DNA of 64,000 bases from Mesorhizobium sp. AR07. Lineage in GTDB: Bacteria > Pseudomonadota > Alphaproteobacteria > Rhizobiales > Rhizobiaceae. The position numbers were made by a program, and so were the translations under genes. Location: positions 124,001-188,000 of the forward strand of contig NZ_CP080529.1 of the NCBI RefSeq assembly GCF_024746815.1. The letters run 5' to 3'. Each line of letters starts with the position of its first letter. Within the stretch, counting starts at the first letter, position 1. Shown here one piece after another: positions 37,840 through 47,090 of this stretch. The notes under the pieces are model-generated. The model made no database searches and was not told where the DNA came from. It saw only the letters and a list, made by a program, of their open reading frames with translations.

Positions 37840-40553
37840 GCGGTGACGGCCTGGACTGGTTTCGCGCACCGGGGCCGGATTTTCGGCCGGCGGTCTTCTG
37901 GTTCTGGCACCGCATTCCCACTGTGGAGGAAATCGGTCGGCAACTGGCAGATATGCGCGCCAAGGGCGTCGGCACGGTGATGATCCAGGCCCGTCGCGCG
38001 CTCCCGCTCGAATCCTATCTGTCTCCTCCCTACCTTGACGCATATCGGCTGGCGGCGGCCGAGGCGCGGCGACTGGATCTCAGGCTCACGATCTATGACG
38101 AATATGGCTGGATGTCCGGTCACGGCGGTGGGCACACCGTCCACAATGCCGACCACCTGCGCGAGCGCCACTTATTCTGGACGAGCGGGAAAACGAGGCA
38201 GGACAGCACCGAATTGACGATCTCAAATATCCACTCGCCCTTTCTCGATTTTCTGGGCGAGGCGGGCCGCACCTGGTGCTACGAGGGTGGCGTGCCGCGC
38301 TGGGACGACTGGCAGGTGGTGCTCGCTGTTTCGCACCCCGATCAGGAATCGACCTTCTCTGCCGAAAGCGACATCCGCTTGGTGACTGGCGCAGTCGAGG
38401 TCAAGCAAACAGGCGCCGCCTCGTGCCGGATCGTGATCGAGCACGGGGGTACCATCCCTGCAGGAAGTGCGGTCACCGTCTTTGCATCGGCAAGATGCCT
38501 GACTTCGCGGCTCATCAATTATCTCCTGCCGGAAGCGGCGGAACGCTTTGCCGACGCTGTCTACGCGCCGCTGCTGGACGCCGCCAGTGGCGCGGCGGAC
38601 GGCTTCTTCTTCGACCACCCCTATGCCGGGTTCCACGTCTGGGACGAGCACCATGGCGACGTCGGCAACAGCCTGCTCTGGGACGCCGCCGACCCGGCCG
38701 ACGCCATGCAACTGCTGTCGCTGGTGCGCGACGTCGGTCCGCGCACGGCCGCGTTGCGGGCCAGCTTTTTCGAAGCCTATGGCCGGCGCATGCATGAAGC
38801 CTTCTTCGGAACTCTGTCTCGCTGGACCGACGAGCGCGGCATTGGCTTTACCGGGCACGAACTTTTGACCCATGTCGGCGCCTGGGGGCTGCACGCCGGT
38901 CTCAAGGGTTTCGATCCTCGCAGCATGCCGGGTGTCGACTATTTCGGTATCGACGCCTACCGAAGTATGACGGCGGTCGATGCGGCCGGCTACGCGCCGC
39001 AACTCTCTGCCAAGCTCGGCGACAGCGTGGCGCGGGCGCACGGGCGCCGCCGTTGTATGATCGAGCAGTACTCGACCGGACGGGAGACGGGCACGGCGAG
39101 CCTTGCCGGGCAATGGGGACTGACGGCCGAGCGGTTCCGCGCGCAGGCGATCCGCCATCTCCTGTTCGGCGCGCGGCAGATCCTGCTGCACGCCTACAAT
39201 GTCACCGATGGCGACAAGGGCGACGGGCTGCTCAGCGCACGTTTCGACTTTCCGCCAGCCTTCAACTTCGAGCCGTGGTGGGAGGATTGCCCGGCGATCT
39301 TCGCGGAACTGGCGCGGCTCTCGGCTTTTCTGGAGCACGGCGAACCGCTGCGACCGGTGGCGCTTCTTTATCCGCTCGAGACGATCCGTGCAGAGGCGAT
39401 GGCACCTGCCTGCGGAGAGCATTTCGGCTGGTGGGCGGAAGCGCTGGCGCGCGCAGGCCTCGGCTACGACATCGTGGACGAGAGCATGCTGGCCTCGGTG
39501 CTGGGGCCCACGCCGCGCTATGAGGTGCTGGTATTGCCTGCGGTGACGACGCTCGCCTCGGTTGCCACGGCCGAGATTATCGCCGCTTTCGTTCGAAGTG
39601 GCGGTCGGCTGCTGGCGACCGGCCCACTGCCGCACAAGACCAGAACGAAGGGAGAGGACCCGTCCGGCGCCGTGCTCTTAACCAGCCTTGCTGCGGAGTG
39701 TGGGCGTGTGGTGCATCTGCCGGATGCGGGACAGCAAGACACCGCGCGCCATATCGCGGCCGAACCGCGCCCGCTGCCCGACATGCGGTTCGAAGATGGC
39801 CCTTCCTGGAGTTCGGTTTCGCGGTGCGGTGACATCTGGCGACTGGCCGCTTTCAACGACCAGGCGACCACGCGGCGGCTCAACGTCCGGTTGGCCGAGC
39901 CGACGCCGGAAGTCTCGTTCTGGAATCCCGAGACGGGCGAAGTGGGCGTCACGCCTTGTACGGTGATCGATGGAACATTGTCCCTCGATGTCGGTGCCCA
40001 GCGTCTGGTGTGCCTGTCGATCCGGAATGGCGACCCGGCGTCGAACAACTCGGTCGATGCCAGACGGCGTCGCGCCGCCGCCCTTGTCGATGTGCCGGCG
40101 CCGATCGTGCTTTCCGAAGGCTGGACCCTGGAGATCGACGGCGGCGAACCAATTCCGGTTGCCGTCGATCGCGGATGGGAGGCGCAAGGCCATGCCACTT
40201 TCGCCGGCTCAGGAGTCTACCGCCGGTGCGCAAACCTGCCCATTCTCGCCGACGGTCTCGTCTGGCATCTGCTGCTGCCAGGCCTGCATGAAACGGCGGA
40301 GCTTTGGCTCGATGGCACATTTGTCGGCCGGCATGTCGCGGGAGAAGCACGCTTCGCGCTGCCTGTCGCGTGCGGGGAGGTCGCAATAGAGCTCCGCGTC
40401 AGGAACACGGCGGCCAATCGTTACTATGCAGGCACGCCTTACTGGGGTGGCACGCCACTACCCTCGGGACTGACTGCGGCACCATATCTCTATGCCGATC
40501 GCGACAGGTTAGTTGCAAATTTAGGGGCAGCCATTGAAACTGCTTCTCGTTGA
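37836..40553 (+). CDS. GH106-like (alpha-L-rhamnosidase-type) glycoside hydrolase
   Basis: This 905-residue protein starts with FRPAVFWFWHRIPTVEEIGRQ, as in large GH106-type enzymes, has TIYDEYGWMSG near residue 92 and a central barrel, and ends with a GH2-like beta-sandwich region. Members known biochemically are alpha-L-rhamnosidases. No signal peptide is visible, so it probably acts inside the cell with the GH63-like partner, which it overlaps by 4 bp. The last few codons overlap a transposase remnant at 40543, so the native C-terminus may be altered. Confidence 0.7.
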   Translation: MSGDGLDWFRAPGPDFRPAVFWFWHRIPTVEEIGRQLADMRAKGVGTVMIQARRALPLESYLSPPYLDAYRLAAAEARRLDLRLTIYDEYGWMSGHGGGHTVHNADHLRERHLFWTSGKTRQDSTELTISNIHSPFLDFLGEAGRTWCYEGGVPRWDDWQVVLAVSHPDQESTFSAESDIRLVTGAVEVKQTGAASCRIVIEHGGTIPAGSAVTVFASARCLTSRLINYLLPEAAERFADAVYAPLLDAASGAADGFFFDHPYAGFHVWDEHHGDVGNSLLWDAADPADAMQLLSLVRDVGPRTAALRASFFEAYGRRMHEAFFGTLSRWTDERGIGFTGHELLTHVGAWGLHAGLKGFDPRSMPGVDYFGIDAYRSMTAVDAAGYAPQLSAKLGDSVARAHGRRRCMIEQYSTGRETGTASLAGQWGLTAERFRAQAIRHLLFGARQILLHAYNVTDGDKGDGLLSARFDFPPAFNFEPWWEDCPAIFAELARLSAFLEHGEPLRPVALLYPLETIRAEAMAPACGEHFGWWAEALARAGLGYDIVDESMLASVLGPTPRYEVLVLPAVTTLASVATAEIIAAFVRSGGRLLATGPLPHKTRTKGEDPSGAVLLTSLAAECGRVVHLPDAGQQDTARHIAAEPRPLPDMRFEDGPSWSSVSRCGDIWRLAAFNDQATTRRLNVRLAEPTPEVSFWNPETGEVGVTPCTVIDGTLSLDVGAQRLVCLSIRNGDPASNNSVDARRRRAAALVDVPAPIVLSEGWTLEIDGGEPIPVAVDRGWEAQGHATFAGSGVYRRCANLPILADGLVWHLLLPGLHETAELWLDGTFVGRHVAGEARFALPVACGEVAIELRVRNTAANRYYAGTPYWGGTPLPSGLTAAPYLYADRDRLVANLGAAIETASR

Positions 40554-40605
40554 GGACCTCATACAGGGCGTGTCGACCCGGAAGGTCGAGGCGATCGCCC
40601 GGTAG
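40543..40605 (+). pseudogene. IS256-type transposase scrap
   Basis: A frame of about 20 codons reads QGVSTRKVEAIAR, the conserved GVSTRKV block of Mutator/IS256 transposases, and then stops at 40603. It lies directly across the end of the GH106-like gene. Nothing of the rest of the transposase is visible in 40606-40720. Because it is short, the call rests on that one motif. Confidence 0.45.
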
Positions 40606-40724
40606 GCTGCATCCAAAGCTGGAGCCCGCCACCGTCAGACGGTTTCATGAGTTTTGAGGTGGCTCGGGCGCTGCGGCATTTCACGTCGGAAAGGGCCATT
40701 TGGGGTCTCACATTGGTTGCGTCG

Positions 40725-40810
40725 ATACCAACAGGATGTCGGATACCAACAAAAATACCAACACGTCGGCTCGTTGGACCATATGCGCCGAAGACCGCGA
40801 AAATACCAAC
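40725..40810. repeat. Four direct copies of ATACCAAC
   Basis: The octamer ataccaac occurs at 40725-40732, 40743-40750, 40755-40762 and 40803-40810, three of them followed by A. It equals one arm of the palindrome before the nic transporter gene (25220-25237). The region lies between two convergent genes (GH106-like and ROK), so the repeats are not at an obvious promoter. The rest of 40606-40946 shows no gene. Confidence 0.6.
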
Positions 40811-40946
40811 CCGCCCTGCACGTCTAAAAGATAAATTATTTCATGGCTTTGCGCCGCCTGAAGCGTAGCGGCTTCGGCGAGAGGGAATGCCGGGAGAAGA
40901 GGGGATGGTGCCTCTGGTGGAGACGCCTTTTTCGAGTTAGGAGCAT

Positions 40947-42197
40947 TCAGGCGTGGCCGGCCAGCGCCGACAGGCTGCCTAGAAGCTTCGTTTTGTCCTT
41001 GCCGATCATCAGCACGCCGCTGTCGGGGGCCAGCAGTGCCGAGAACGGCAACATAGCCGCGCCGATCGGCGAGGCCTCGGGGCCGAATTGTCCAGAAACG
41101 ATTTCCGGCGCGACGATGCCGATCGCGCTGGTCCGGTTGAACTGGGTCTGCACTCTTGCCAGTAGTTCGAGATGGATCGGCCGCGGCAGGATGCTGTCGA
41201 GAACTATCGCCTCGATGTCGATGACGGAGGTGATGGCAATGATCGCCTCGACCAGCGCGTTCGCACAATCGTCGATCCATTCGAACAGTGGCTCGCGCGC
41301 CCCCGGCGGCAAAGGGTCCAGTTCCCGCACACGATTGATCTCGACGCCGCGCGACTTGAGATGATTGACCAGCACATAGATGGAAGCGCGATGCAGCAGG
41401 CTTTGGTAGCGCGCCGGCTTGGCCGCTACCGAATCAAGACTTGAAGGTGAGACTGGCAATGGTCCGAGTGCGGCGCTGTTGCCATGCGGACCAGTATGGA
41501 CCTTGCCGCCTTGCACCAGCCCGCCGCCGACGAAAGTGTCGATAGAAATATGCATGAAGTCGCGAAACCGCGCGCCGGCCCCCTGGATGAGTTCGGCGAG
41601 TGCTGCCGATGACGCGTCGTTTTCGACGAAGACCGGCGTCTTCGGCCGAGTAGTGAAGAATGTTGTCAGGTCGATTGCCTCCCAGCGGCTGCCAAGGTCG
41701 TCGGGAAAGCCCAGTTCCTCACTCCAGCCGCCGAGGAAATAGGGCGAAGCGATGCCGACGCCCACGATGCTGGCATCGCCAAGTCCGGCGACCACCTTGT
41801 CGAAATTGGAGAGCGACATATTTCCGGCCCTGAGCACCAGATCGGGATCCGGAAACCGATATTCGTGCGACTCGCGGGCGCGGACCTCGCCGGCGAAGTC
41901 TACAAGCACGGCTTCCAGCGCACGCCGGCCGATCTTGATGCCGACGCTGTAGATCCGCTCCGGCGTAAGCCTGTAGAGAGTGGAGGGAGATCCGCGTTGC
42001 CCGAACCTTTTTCCCACTTGCTTTACGAATCCAGACGACTCCAGCCCGTCGACAATGGTGGCGACTGCGGCCGGCGTCAGATTTGCGACGCGTGCCAGAT
42101 CGGACTTGGACGCCTCCTTCAGGCGGCGGATGGCATCGAGCACGAAGCGCTCATTGTAATGCCGAACCTTGACGGAATTGCTGCCTTTTCCAGACAA
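40947..42197 (-). CDS. ROK family transcriptional regulator
   Basis: This 416-residue protein has an N-terminal MarR-like winged helix (residues about 10-65: FVLDAIRRLKEASKSDLARV, then TPAAVATIVDGLESSGFV) followed by a ROK sugar-binding domain (GVGIASPYFLGG, then FVENDASSAALAE). The zinc-binding CxCGxxGC motif of many ROK proteins is absent, and GGGLVQGGKVHTGPHGNSAALG is followed by PLPVSPSS instead. It is divergent from the ABC sugar transporter at 42397, so it probably represses it in response to a sugar. Confidence 0.87.
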   Translation of the reverse strand: MSGKGSNSVKVRHYNERFVLDAIRRLKEASKSDLARVANLTPAAVATIVDGLESSGFVKQVGKRFGQRGSPSTLYRLTPERIYSVGIKIGRRALEAVLVDFAGEVRARESHEYRFPDPDLVLRAGNMSLSNFDKVVAGLGDASIVGVGIASPYFLGGWSEELGFPDDLGSRWEAIDLTTFFTTRPKTPVFVENDASSAALAELIQGAGARFRDFMHISIDTFVGGGLVQGGKVHTGPHGNSAALGPLPVSPSSLDSVAAKPARYQSLLHRASIYVLVNHLKSRGVEINRVRELDPLPPGAREPLFEWIDDCANALVEAIIAITSVIDIEAIVLDSILPRPIHLELLARVQTQFNRTSAIGIVAPEIVSGQFGPEASPIGAAMLPFSALLAPDSGVLMIGKDKTKLLGSLSALAGHA

Positions 42198-42396
42198 AAC
42201 TGGCGCCTCCCATTTATTTCTCGCGGAGCCACTCTGGCCGCTTACAGCTTTGAAACTGCTGCGCTCGAGGCACTCCGGCAGCGCCTGTGCGTGACGGGAC
42301 AGTGCGCGCCCAGATCGTGGAAGTCAATTTTCCTATTGCGACCCGCACCTATTTAATATAGCAAATTGAAAAAATAACTAAAGCCAGGGAGGAGAG
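42198..42396. promoter_or_regulatory. Divergent promoter region, ROK gene / sugar transporter
   Basis: The last ~60 bases are AT-rich (tatttaatatagcaaattg, then a run with aaaaaataacta), unlike the GC-rich surroundings. AT-rich elements of this kind are typical ROK/NagC-type binding sites. The ribosome site GGGAGGAG at 42387-42394 serves the transporter gene. Confidence 0.45.
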
Positions 42397-44964
42397 GTGT
42401 TGCAGCTGACCGCATTAGGCGAAGCCGACGCCACCGGGCGTAGGGACGTGGCTGTCCCTGTTGCCCTGGTTCAGGCGACAAAGGCCTTCGGCGGCACGAT
42501 CGCCCTCAAGGACGCGTCCTTCGAATTGCGCTCCGGCGAGGTGTTGGCGCTGCTTGGGGAAAATGGCGCCGGCAAGAGCACTTGCGTGAAGCTGCTGGCC
42601 GGCGTGCACTCCCCAACCGACGGCCATGTCGAAGTCGACGGCAAGCCTGTGGTTTTCCATTCCCCGCACGACGCCCAGGCCGCCGGCATTGCGGTCATGC
42701 ACCAGCATCCCGGCCTGTTCCCCGATCTTTCAGTGGCGGAAAACATCTATCTCGGTCATATGCCGCGCGACCGCTTCGGCGGCATCGACAACGCGGCGAT
42801 GCTTGTTGGCGCGCGCAAGGTGCTGGCGACAGTCGGCCTCGACGTGCCCGCCGAAACGCGGCTTGGAATGCTGCGTACCTCCGAACAACAACTGGTCGAG
42901 ATCGCCCGTGCTCTGTCGCTCAACGCGCGCGTGCTGATCATGGACGAGCCCACGGCGGCCCTCTCGCAGCGCGAAGTTGAGCGGCTTTTCACCGTCGTCG
43001 CTGATCTGAGGCTGCACGGCGTGGCAATGATGTTCGTCGGTCATCGCATGGACGAAATCTTCCGCATCGCAGACCGTATCGCGGTGCTGCGCGACGGGCG
43101 CCTCATCGGCGTCAAGCCGAAGGCAGAGCTCGGTCGCGCCGCCGCCATCAGCATGATGGTCGGTCGCGAAGTGACCGACCTCTATCCAGAACGGCGTCAC
43201 GCAACCGGCGCGCTGGTGCTGGAGGCGAGGGGGCTTTCGCGCGCCGGCGGCTTTTCCAACATCGACCTCAAGCTCCACGCCGGAGAGGTGCTCGGGCTTG
43301 GCGGCCTGGTCGGCAGCGGGCGGACCGAGATCGCGCGCGTGCTATTCGGCATCGATCGGCCGGATGCCGGCGAAATTCTTATCGACGGCCAACCTGTGCG
43401 CTTCGCATCGGCGCGCGACGCCATGGACGCGCGCATCGCCTATGTCTCGGAAGACCGCATGGGACAGAGCCTGGTGATGGATTTCTCCATCCTCGACAAT
43501 GCGGTGCTGCCGGTCCTCGACAAGGCCGCTCACTTCGGATTCTACGGCACTGACCGCGCGATTGATCTGGTCGCGGATTGGCTGAAGCGCATGAACCTGC
43601 GCTTCTCCGGCTACGGGCAGCCGGTGAAGGAACTGTCCGGTGGCAACCAGCAGAAGGTCGTGCTGGCCAAATGGCTGCGCACCGAGCCGCGCGTCCTCAT
43701 CCTCGACGAGCCGACGCAAGGCATCGACGTCGGCACCAAGGCGGAAGTGCACGCGATGATCGCAGACCTTGCCGCGCAAGGCATGGCGATCATCCTGATC
43801 TCCTCCGAAATGCCCGAGCTCATCGGCATGTGCGACCGCATCGTCGTTCTGCGCGAAGGACACCAGACGGCCGAATTCGCCAGGGACGAAGCCACCCAGG
43901 AAAAAGTGCTGGAGGCGGCGACGAAGACCAGCGATCGCGTCGATCCGGCAGCGGAGGCGGAGCGTGTCGCCGTCAACGAGAAGAAAAAAGGAATGCTCGA
44001 TTTCCTCAAGCGGCGGGAGTTCGGGCTGCTCGCCGCGATGCTGGCGGTCGCCATCCCGGTTACCATCATCAATCCGCGCATGGTGAGTGCGGCAAACCTG
44101 ACCGCCGTGTCGATGGACGCTGCGCTGCTGGTCGTGGCGGCACTCGCCCAGATGCTGGTGCTGATCACCCGCAACATCGACCTTTCAATCGCCGCAGTGA
44201 TCGGCCTTTCAGCCTACATGGCGGCCAGCATGGTTCAAGCCTATCCAGGGCTCGACATCGGCGTCGGCCTGGCGACCGCTTGCGCGGTCGGCGGCGTCGC
44301 CGGGCTGCTCAACGGCCTTGTCGTCACCAAGGGAAGGATCCCAGCCATCGTCGTCACACTGGGCTCGATGTCGATCTTTCGTGGCTTTAATTCACTATGG
44401 GCGGCCGGCAACCAGATCAGCGCCGACGAGGTCACGCAAGCCTGGCTCGACATGACTGGCCTGAAGATCGCCGGCGTGCCGCTGATCGTCGTCATCGCCA
44501 TCGTCATTCTCTGCGCCGGCTATGTGCTGCTCTATCGCACGGCCATCGGGCGCGAACTTTACGCCACCGGATCCAATCCGGATGGCGCGCGCCTTATCGG
44601 TATCCCCGTTGACCGGCGCATCCTCCTGGCCTTTGGCATGGCTGGCGTGCTCGGCGGCCTGTGCGGGGCGCTTTGGGCATCCCGCTACGCCACAATCGAT
44701 GCCCGTGTTGCGCTCGGCTTCGAACTCACGGTGATCGCTTCGGCGGTGGTCGGCGGCGTCGCCATCCGCGGCGGATCGGGCACATTGCTTGGCATCATCC
44801 TCGGCGCGCTCACTTTGCTGGTCATCAAGAACGGGCTGACGCTGGTGCGAGTCGACCCGTTGTGGCTGCAGGGCGTGTACGGCCTGGTGATCCTGGTCGC
44901 CATCGGTATCGACACCTTGATCGTGCGGCGTGCGGAGCATGCAAGACAGGCGAGGGCGAGATGA
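42397..44964 (+). CDS. Sugar ABC transporter: ATPase fused to permease
   Basis: This 855-residue protein contains two ABC cassettes of the RbsA/MglA type and a complete RbsC-type permease. Cassette 1 has Walker A GENGAGKST (54-62) and Walker B LIMDEPTAAL. Cassette 2 has the usual degenerate Walker A GLVGSGRTE, plus LSGGNQQKVVLAKWL and ILDEPTQGIDVG. From about residue 525 the permease domain has ~9 helices (FGLLAAMLAVAIPVTI to VYGLVILVAIGIDTLIV). Normally these are two genes. The start is a GTG at 42397. The downstream genes suggest a rhamnose-type system. Confidence 0.88.
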   Translation: MLQLTALGEADATGRRDVAVPVALVQATKAFGGTIALKDASFELRSGEVLALLGENGAGKSTCVKLLAGVHSPTDGHVEVDGKPVVFHSPHDAQAAGIAVMHQHPGLFPDLSVAENIYLGHMPRDRFGGIDNAAMLVGARKVLATVGLDVPAETRLGMLRTSEQQLVEIARALSLNARVLIMDEPTAALSQREVERLFTVVADLRLHGVAMMFVGHRMDEIFRIADRIAVLRDGRLIGVKPKAELGRAAAISMMVGREVTDLYPERRHATGALVLEARGLSRAGGFSNIDLKLHAGEVLGLGGLVGSGRTEIARVLFGIDRPDAGEILIDGQPVRFASARDAMDARIAYVSEDRMGQSLVMDFSILDNAVLPVLDKAAHFGFYGTDRAIDLVADWLKRMNLRFSGYGQPVKELSGGNQQKVVLAKWLRTEPRVLILDEPTQGIDVGTKAEVHAMIADLAAQGMAIILISSEMPELIGMCDRIVVLREGHQTAEFARDEATQEKVLEAATKTSDRVDPAAEAERVAVNEKKKGMLDFLKRREFGLLAAMLAVAIPVTIINPRMVSAANLTAVSMDAALLVVAALAQMLVLITRNIDLSIAAVIGLSAYMAASMVQAYPGLDIGVGLATACAVGGVAGLLNGLVVTKGRIPAIVVTLGSMSIFRGFNSLWAAGNQISADEVTQAWLDMTGLKIAGVPLIVVIAIVILCAGYVLLYRTAIGRELYATGSNPDGARLIGIPVDRRILLAFGMAGVLGGLCGALWASRYATIDARVALGFELTVIASAVVGGVAIRGGSGTLLGIILGALTLLVIKNGLTLVRVDPLWLQGVYGLVILVAIGIDTLIVRRAEHARQARAR

Positions 44965-45950
44965 GAAAGTTCCTGAGCTCGATCGACTTCTGGGACCTTT
45001 TGCTGGCGACCGCTTGCCTTGCGGTCTTCCTCTACGCGGCGGTCTTCGTGCCGAACTTCGTCTCCGGCTTCAATCTCTCGCAACTTGCCGCGAGCGCCTC
45101 GGAAAAGGCACTGCTGATCCTGCCGATGACGCTGCTCATCATCACCCGCGAGATCGACCTGTCGATCGCCTCGGTGCTGGCGCTTACGTCCGTGGTCTTC
45201 GGCCTGCTTGTCCAGGCCGGCGTGCCGACACTGGCGGCCATCCCGCTGACGCTTGTCGCCGGCGGCCTGCTCGGCACCTTCAATGGCTATCTGGTCTCGG
45301 GCCTCGGACTGCAGTCGCTGGTGGTGACGCTCGGCACGATGGCGCTCTATCGCGGTATTGGCTACATCCTGCTCGGCACCGGTTCGGTCAACATCCTGCC
45401 GCCCGCGGTCGTCGATTTCGGCATCAACAATCTGCCTGGTACCGAGATACCGTGGACCATCGTGCCGTTCCTGGTGCTGGCGCCGGTGTTCGCGGTGGTG
45501 CTGCAGAAGACGCCGACCGGCAAGCGCATCTACGCGCTCGGCGGCAGCCCCGAAGTGGCGCGCTATTCCGGCATCAACACGCGCCGCATGGTGCTGAACC
45601 TGTTCGCCGCCTCGGGTGTCGTCGCCGCTATCGCCGGCATCGTCTACACGGCGCGCCTGTCCAATGCCCGCGCCAACAATGCACTCGGCATGGAGCTCGA
45701 CGTCATCACCATCGTCCTGCTCGGCGGCGTCAGTGTCTTTGGCGGCAAGGGTCGCCTGACCGGGGTCATGCTGGCACTGGTCCTGATCGCTGTCATCCGC
45801 AACGTGCTGGCGCTCAACCAGATCGGCGGCGACGCGCAGGGCATGACCATTGGCATGCTTCTGATCGGCTCGCTGCTGGTCGGCAATTACTGGCGCTCCG
45901 TACAGGAGCGGCTCTCGAGATCGCGCGTCCTGCGCGAGACCAAGGGGTGA
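44961..45950 (+). CDS. Sugar ABC transporter permease (RbsC/RhaP-like)
   Basis: This 329-residue permease of the carbohydrate CUT2 family has about ten helices and the conserved LIITREIDLSIASVLAL and LGGVSVFGGKGRLTGVMLAL motifs. Its ATG overlaps the fused ATPase-permease stop by four bases (ATGA). With the permease domain of the preceding protein it gives the two different membrane subunits, as in rhamnose systems that use RhaP and RhaQ. Confidence 0.88.
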   Translation: MRKFLSSIDFWDLLLATACLAVFLYAAVFVPNFVSGFNLSQLAASASEKALLILPMTLLIITREIDLSIASVLALTSVVFGLLVQAGVPTLAAIPLTLVAGGLLGTFNGYLVSGLGLQSLVVTLGTMALYRGIGYILLGTGSVNILPPAVVDFGINNLPGTEIPWTIVPFLVLAPVFAVVLQKTPTGKRIYALGGSPEVARYSGINTRRMVLNLFAASGVVAAIAGIVYTARLSNARANNALGMELDVITIVLLGGVSVFGGKGRLTGVMLALVLIAVIRNVLALNQIGGDAQGMTIGMLLIGSLLVGNYWRSVQERLSRSRVLRETKG

Positions 45951-45997
45951 TCTCGGGCCCCTTCCTTCAAGCCCGAATTTTTGACGGAGGAGTCACA

Positions 45998-46999
45998 ATG
46001 AAAGCGTTTAGATTAGCCCTGCTCGCATCCGCGGTTCTGCTCGCGCCAACCTCGCTGGCTCTCAGCCAGGAATGCGCCAAGGAACCGGTAACGGTCGGCT
46101 TCCTGCCCAAGCTCGACACCGATCCCTACTTCAAGGTCGCCCAGCAGGGCGCCGAGGAGGCCGCCAAGGAAATCGGCGGCAAGGCGATCCAGGTCGCGCC
46201 CTCGCAAGCGACTGCCGAAGCGCAGATCGACTTCATCAACAGCCTGGTCTCGCAAAAGGTCGGCGTCATCGCGATTTCGGCCAATGACGCCAATGCCGTC
46301 GCGCCGGCCTTGAAGCGTGCCGCACAGCAGGGCGTCAGGGTCGTGTCCTACGATTCCGACGTCGCGGGTGACGCCCGCTCGATCTTCATCAACCAGGCCA
46401 AGGGCGACAGCCTGGCCGAGATGATGCTGGAAAGCGCCTATAATCTGACCGGCGGCGAGGGCGAGTTCGCGATCCTGTCGTCGACGCCGACGGCAACCAA
46501 CCAGAATGCCTGGATCGACTTCATGAAGAAGAAGATGGCGGCCGAGCCGAAGTTCGCCAAGATGAAGCTGGTCCAGGTCGCCTATGGCGAGGAGAGCGAG
46601 CAGATCAACCAGCAGCAGGCGCTGGCGCTGGTGCAGGCGTTCCCCGACCTCAAGGCGATCATCGTTCCGGCCGGCATCGGCCTGCCGGCGGCGGCACGTG
46701 CATTGGAGGAAGCCGGCATGATCGGCAAGGTCAAGCTGACCGGTCTGGCCCCGGCGACGCTGATCTCGAAATACATCAAGGACGGCGCTGCCCAGGACAT
46801 CTGGTGGAATGTCTCCGATCTCGGCTACCTGACCTACCAGGCCGCCCAGGCACTGGCGCAGTGCAAGATCACCGGCAAGGAAGGCGACAAGTTCACCGCC
46901 GGCCGGCTCGGCGAATACACGATCGGCGCCGGTGGTGAATTGATCCTGGGGCCGGCCAAGATCGTCACCCCCGACAATCTGGCCGAGTTCAAGTTCTGA
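45998..46999 (+). CDS. Sugar ABC transporter substrate-binding protein (rhamnose-type)
   Basis: This 333-residue periplasmic binding protein has a signal peptide (MKAFRLALLASAVLLAPTS, cleavage near residue 24) and a type I sugar-binding fold starting VTVGFLPKLDTDPYFKVAQQ. This start and the VSYDSDVAGDARSIFINQA segment resemble the rhamnose-binding RhaS proteins of rhizobia. ACGGAGGAG precedes the ATG. It is third in the transporter operon. Rhamnose or a rhamnoside is the best guess; ribose- or autoinducer-like sugars remain possible. Confidence 0.84.
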   Translation: MKAFRLALLASAVLLAPTSLALSQECAKEPVTVGFLPKLDTDPYFKVAQQGAEEAAKEIGGKAIQVAPSQATAEAQIDFINSLVSQKVGVIAISANDANAVAPALKRAAQQGVRVVSYDSDVAGDARSIFINQAKGDSLAEMMLESAYNLTGGEGEFAILSSTPTATNQNAWIDFMKKKMAAEPKFAKMKLVQVAYGEESEQINQQQALALVQAFPDLKAIIVPAGIGLPAAARALEEAGMIGKVKLTGLAPATLISKYIKDGAAQDIWWNVSDLGYLTYQAAQALAQCKITGKEGDKFTAGRLGEYTIGAGGELILGPAKIVTPDNLAEFKF

Positions 47000-47090
47000 T
47001 CCCGCGGTCTTGAAACCACGGCGGGCGCCGGCTCCAGCCGGTGCCCCCCTCTCAACTCGCTTCTTTCAGTCGAACAATGTGGGGGCGGCA

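Noticed and set aside
38223..39635. 470-codon minus-strand frame
   Set aside because: It is antisense to the GH106-like gene, with no motif or ribosome site.
44930..45950. 689-codon plus frame joining permease antiphase sequence to the binding protein
   Set aside because: The part before 45998 is out of frame with the permease and rich in Arg/His/Gly, as expected of a shadow. The binding protein starts at 45998 with its own ribosome site and signal peptide.
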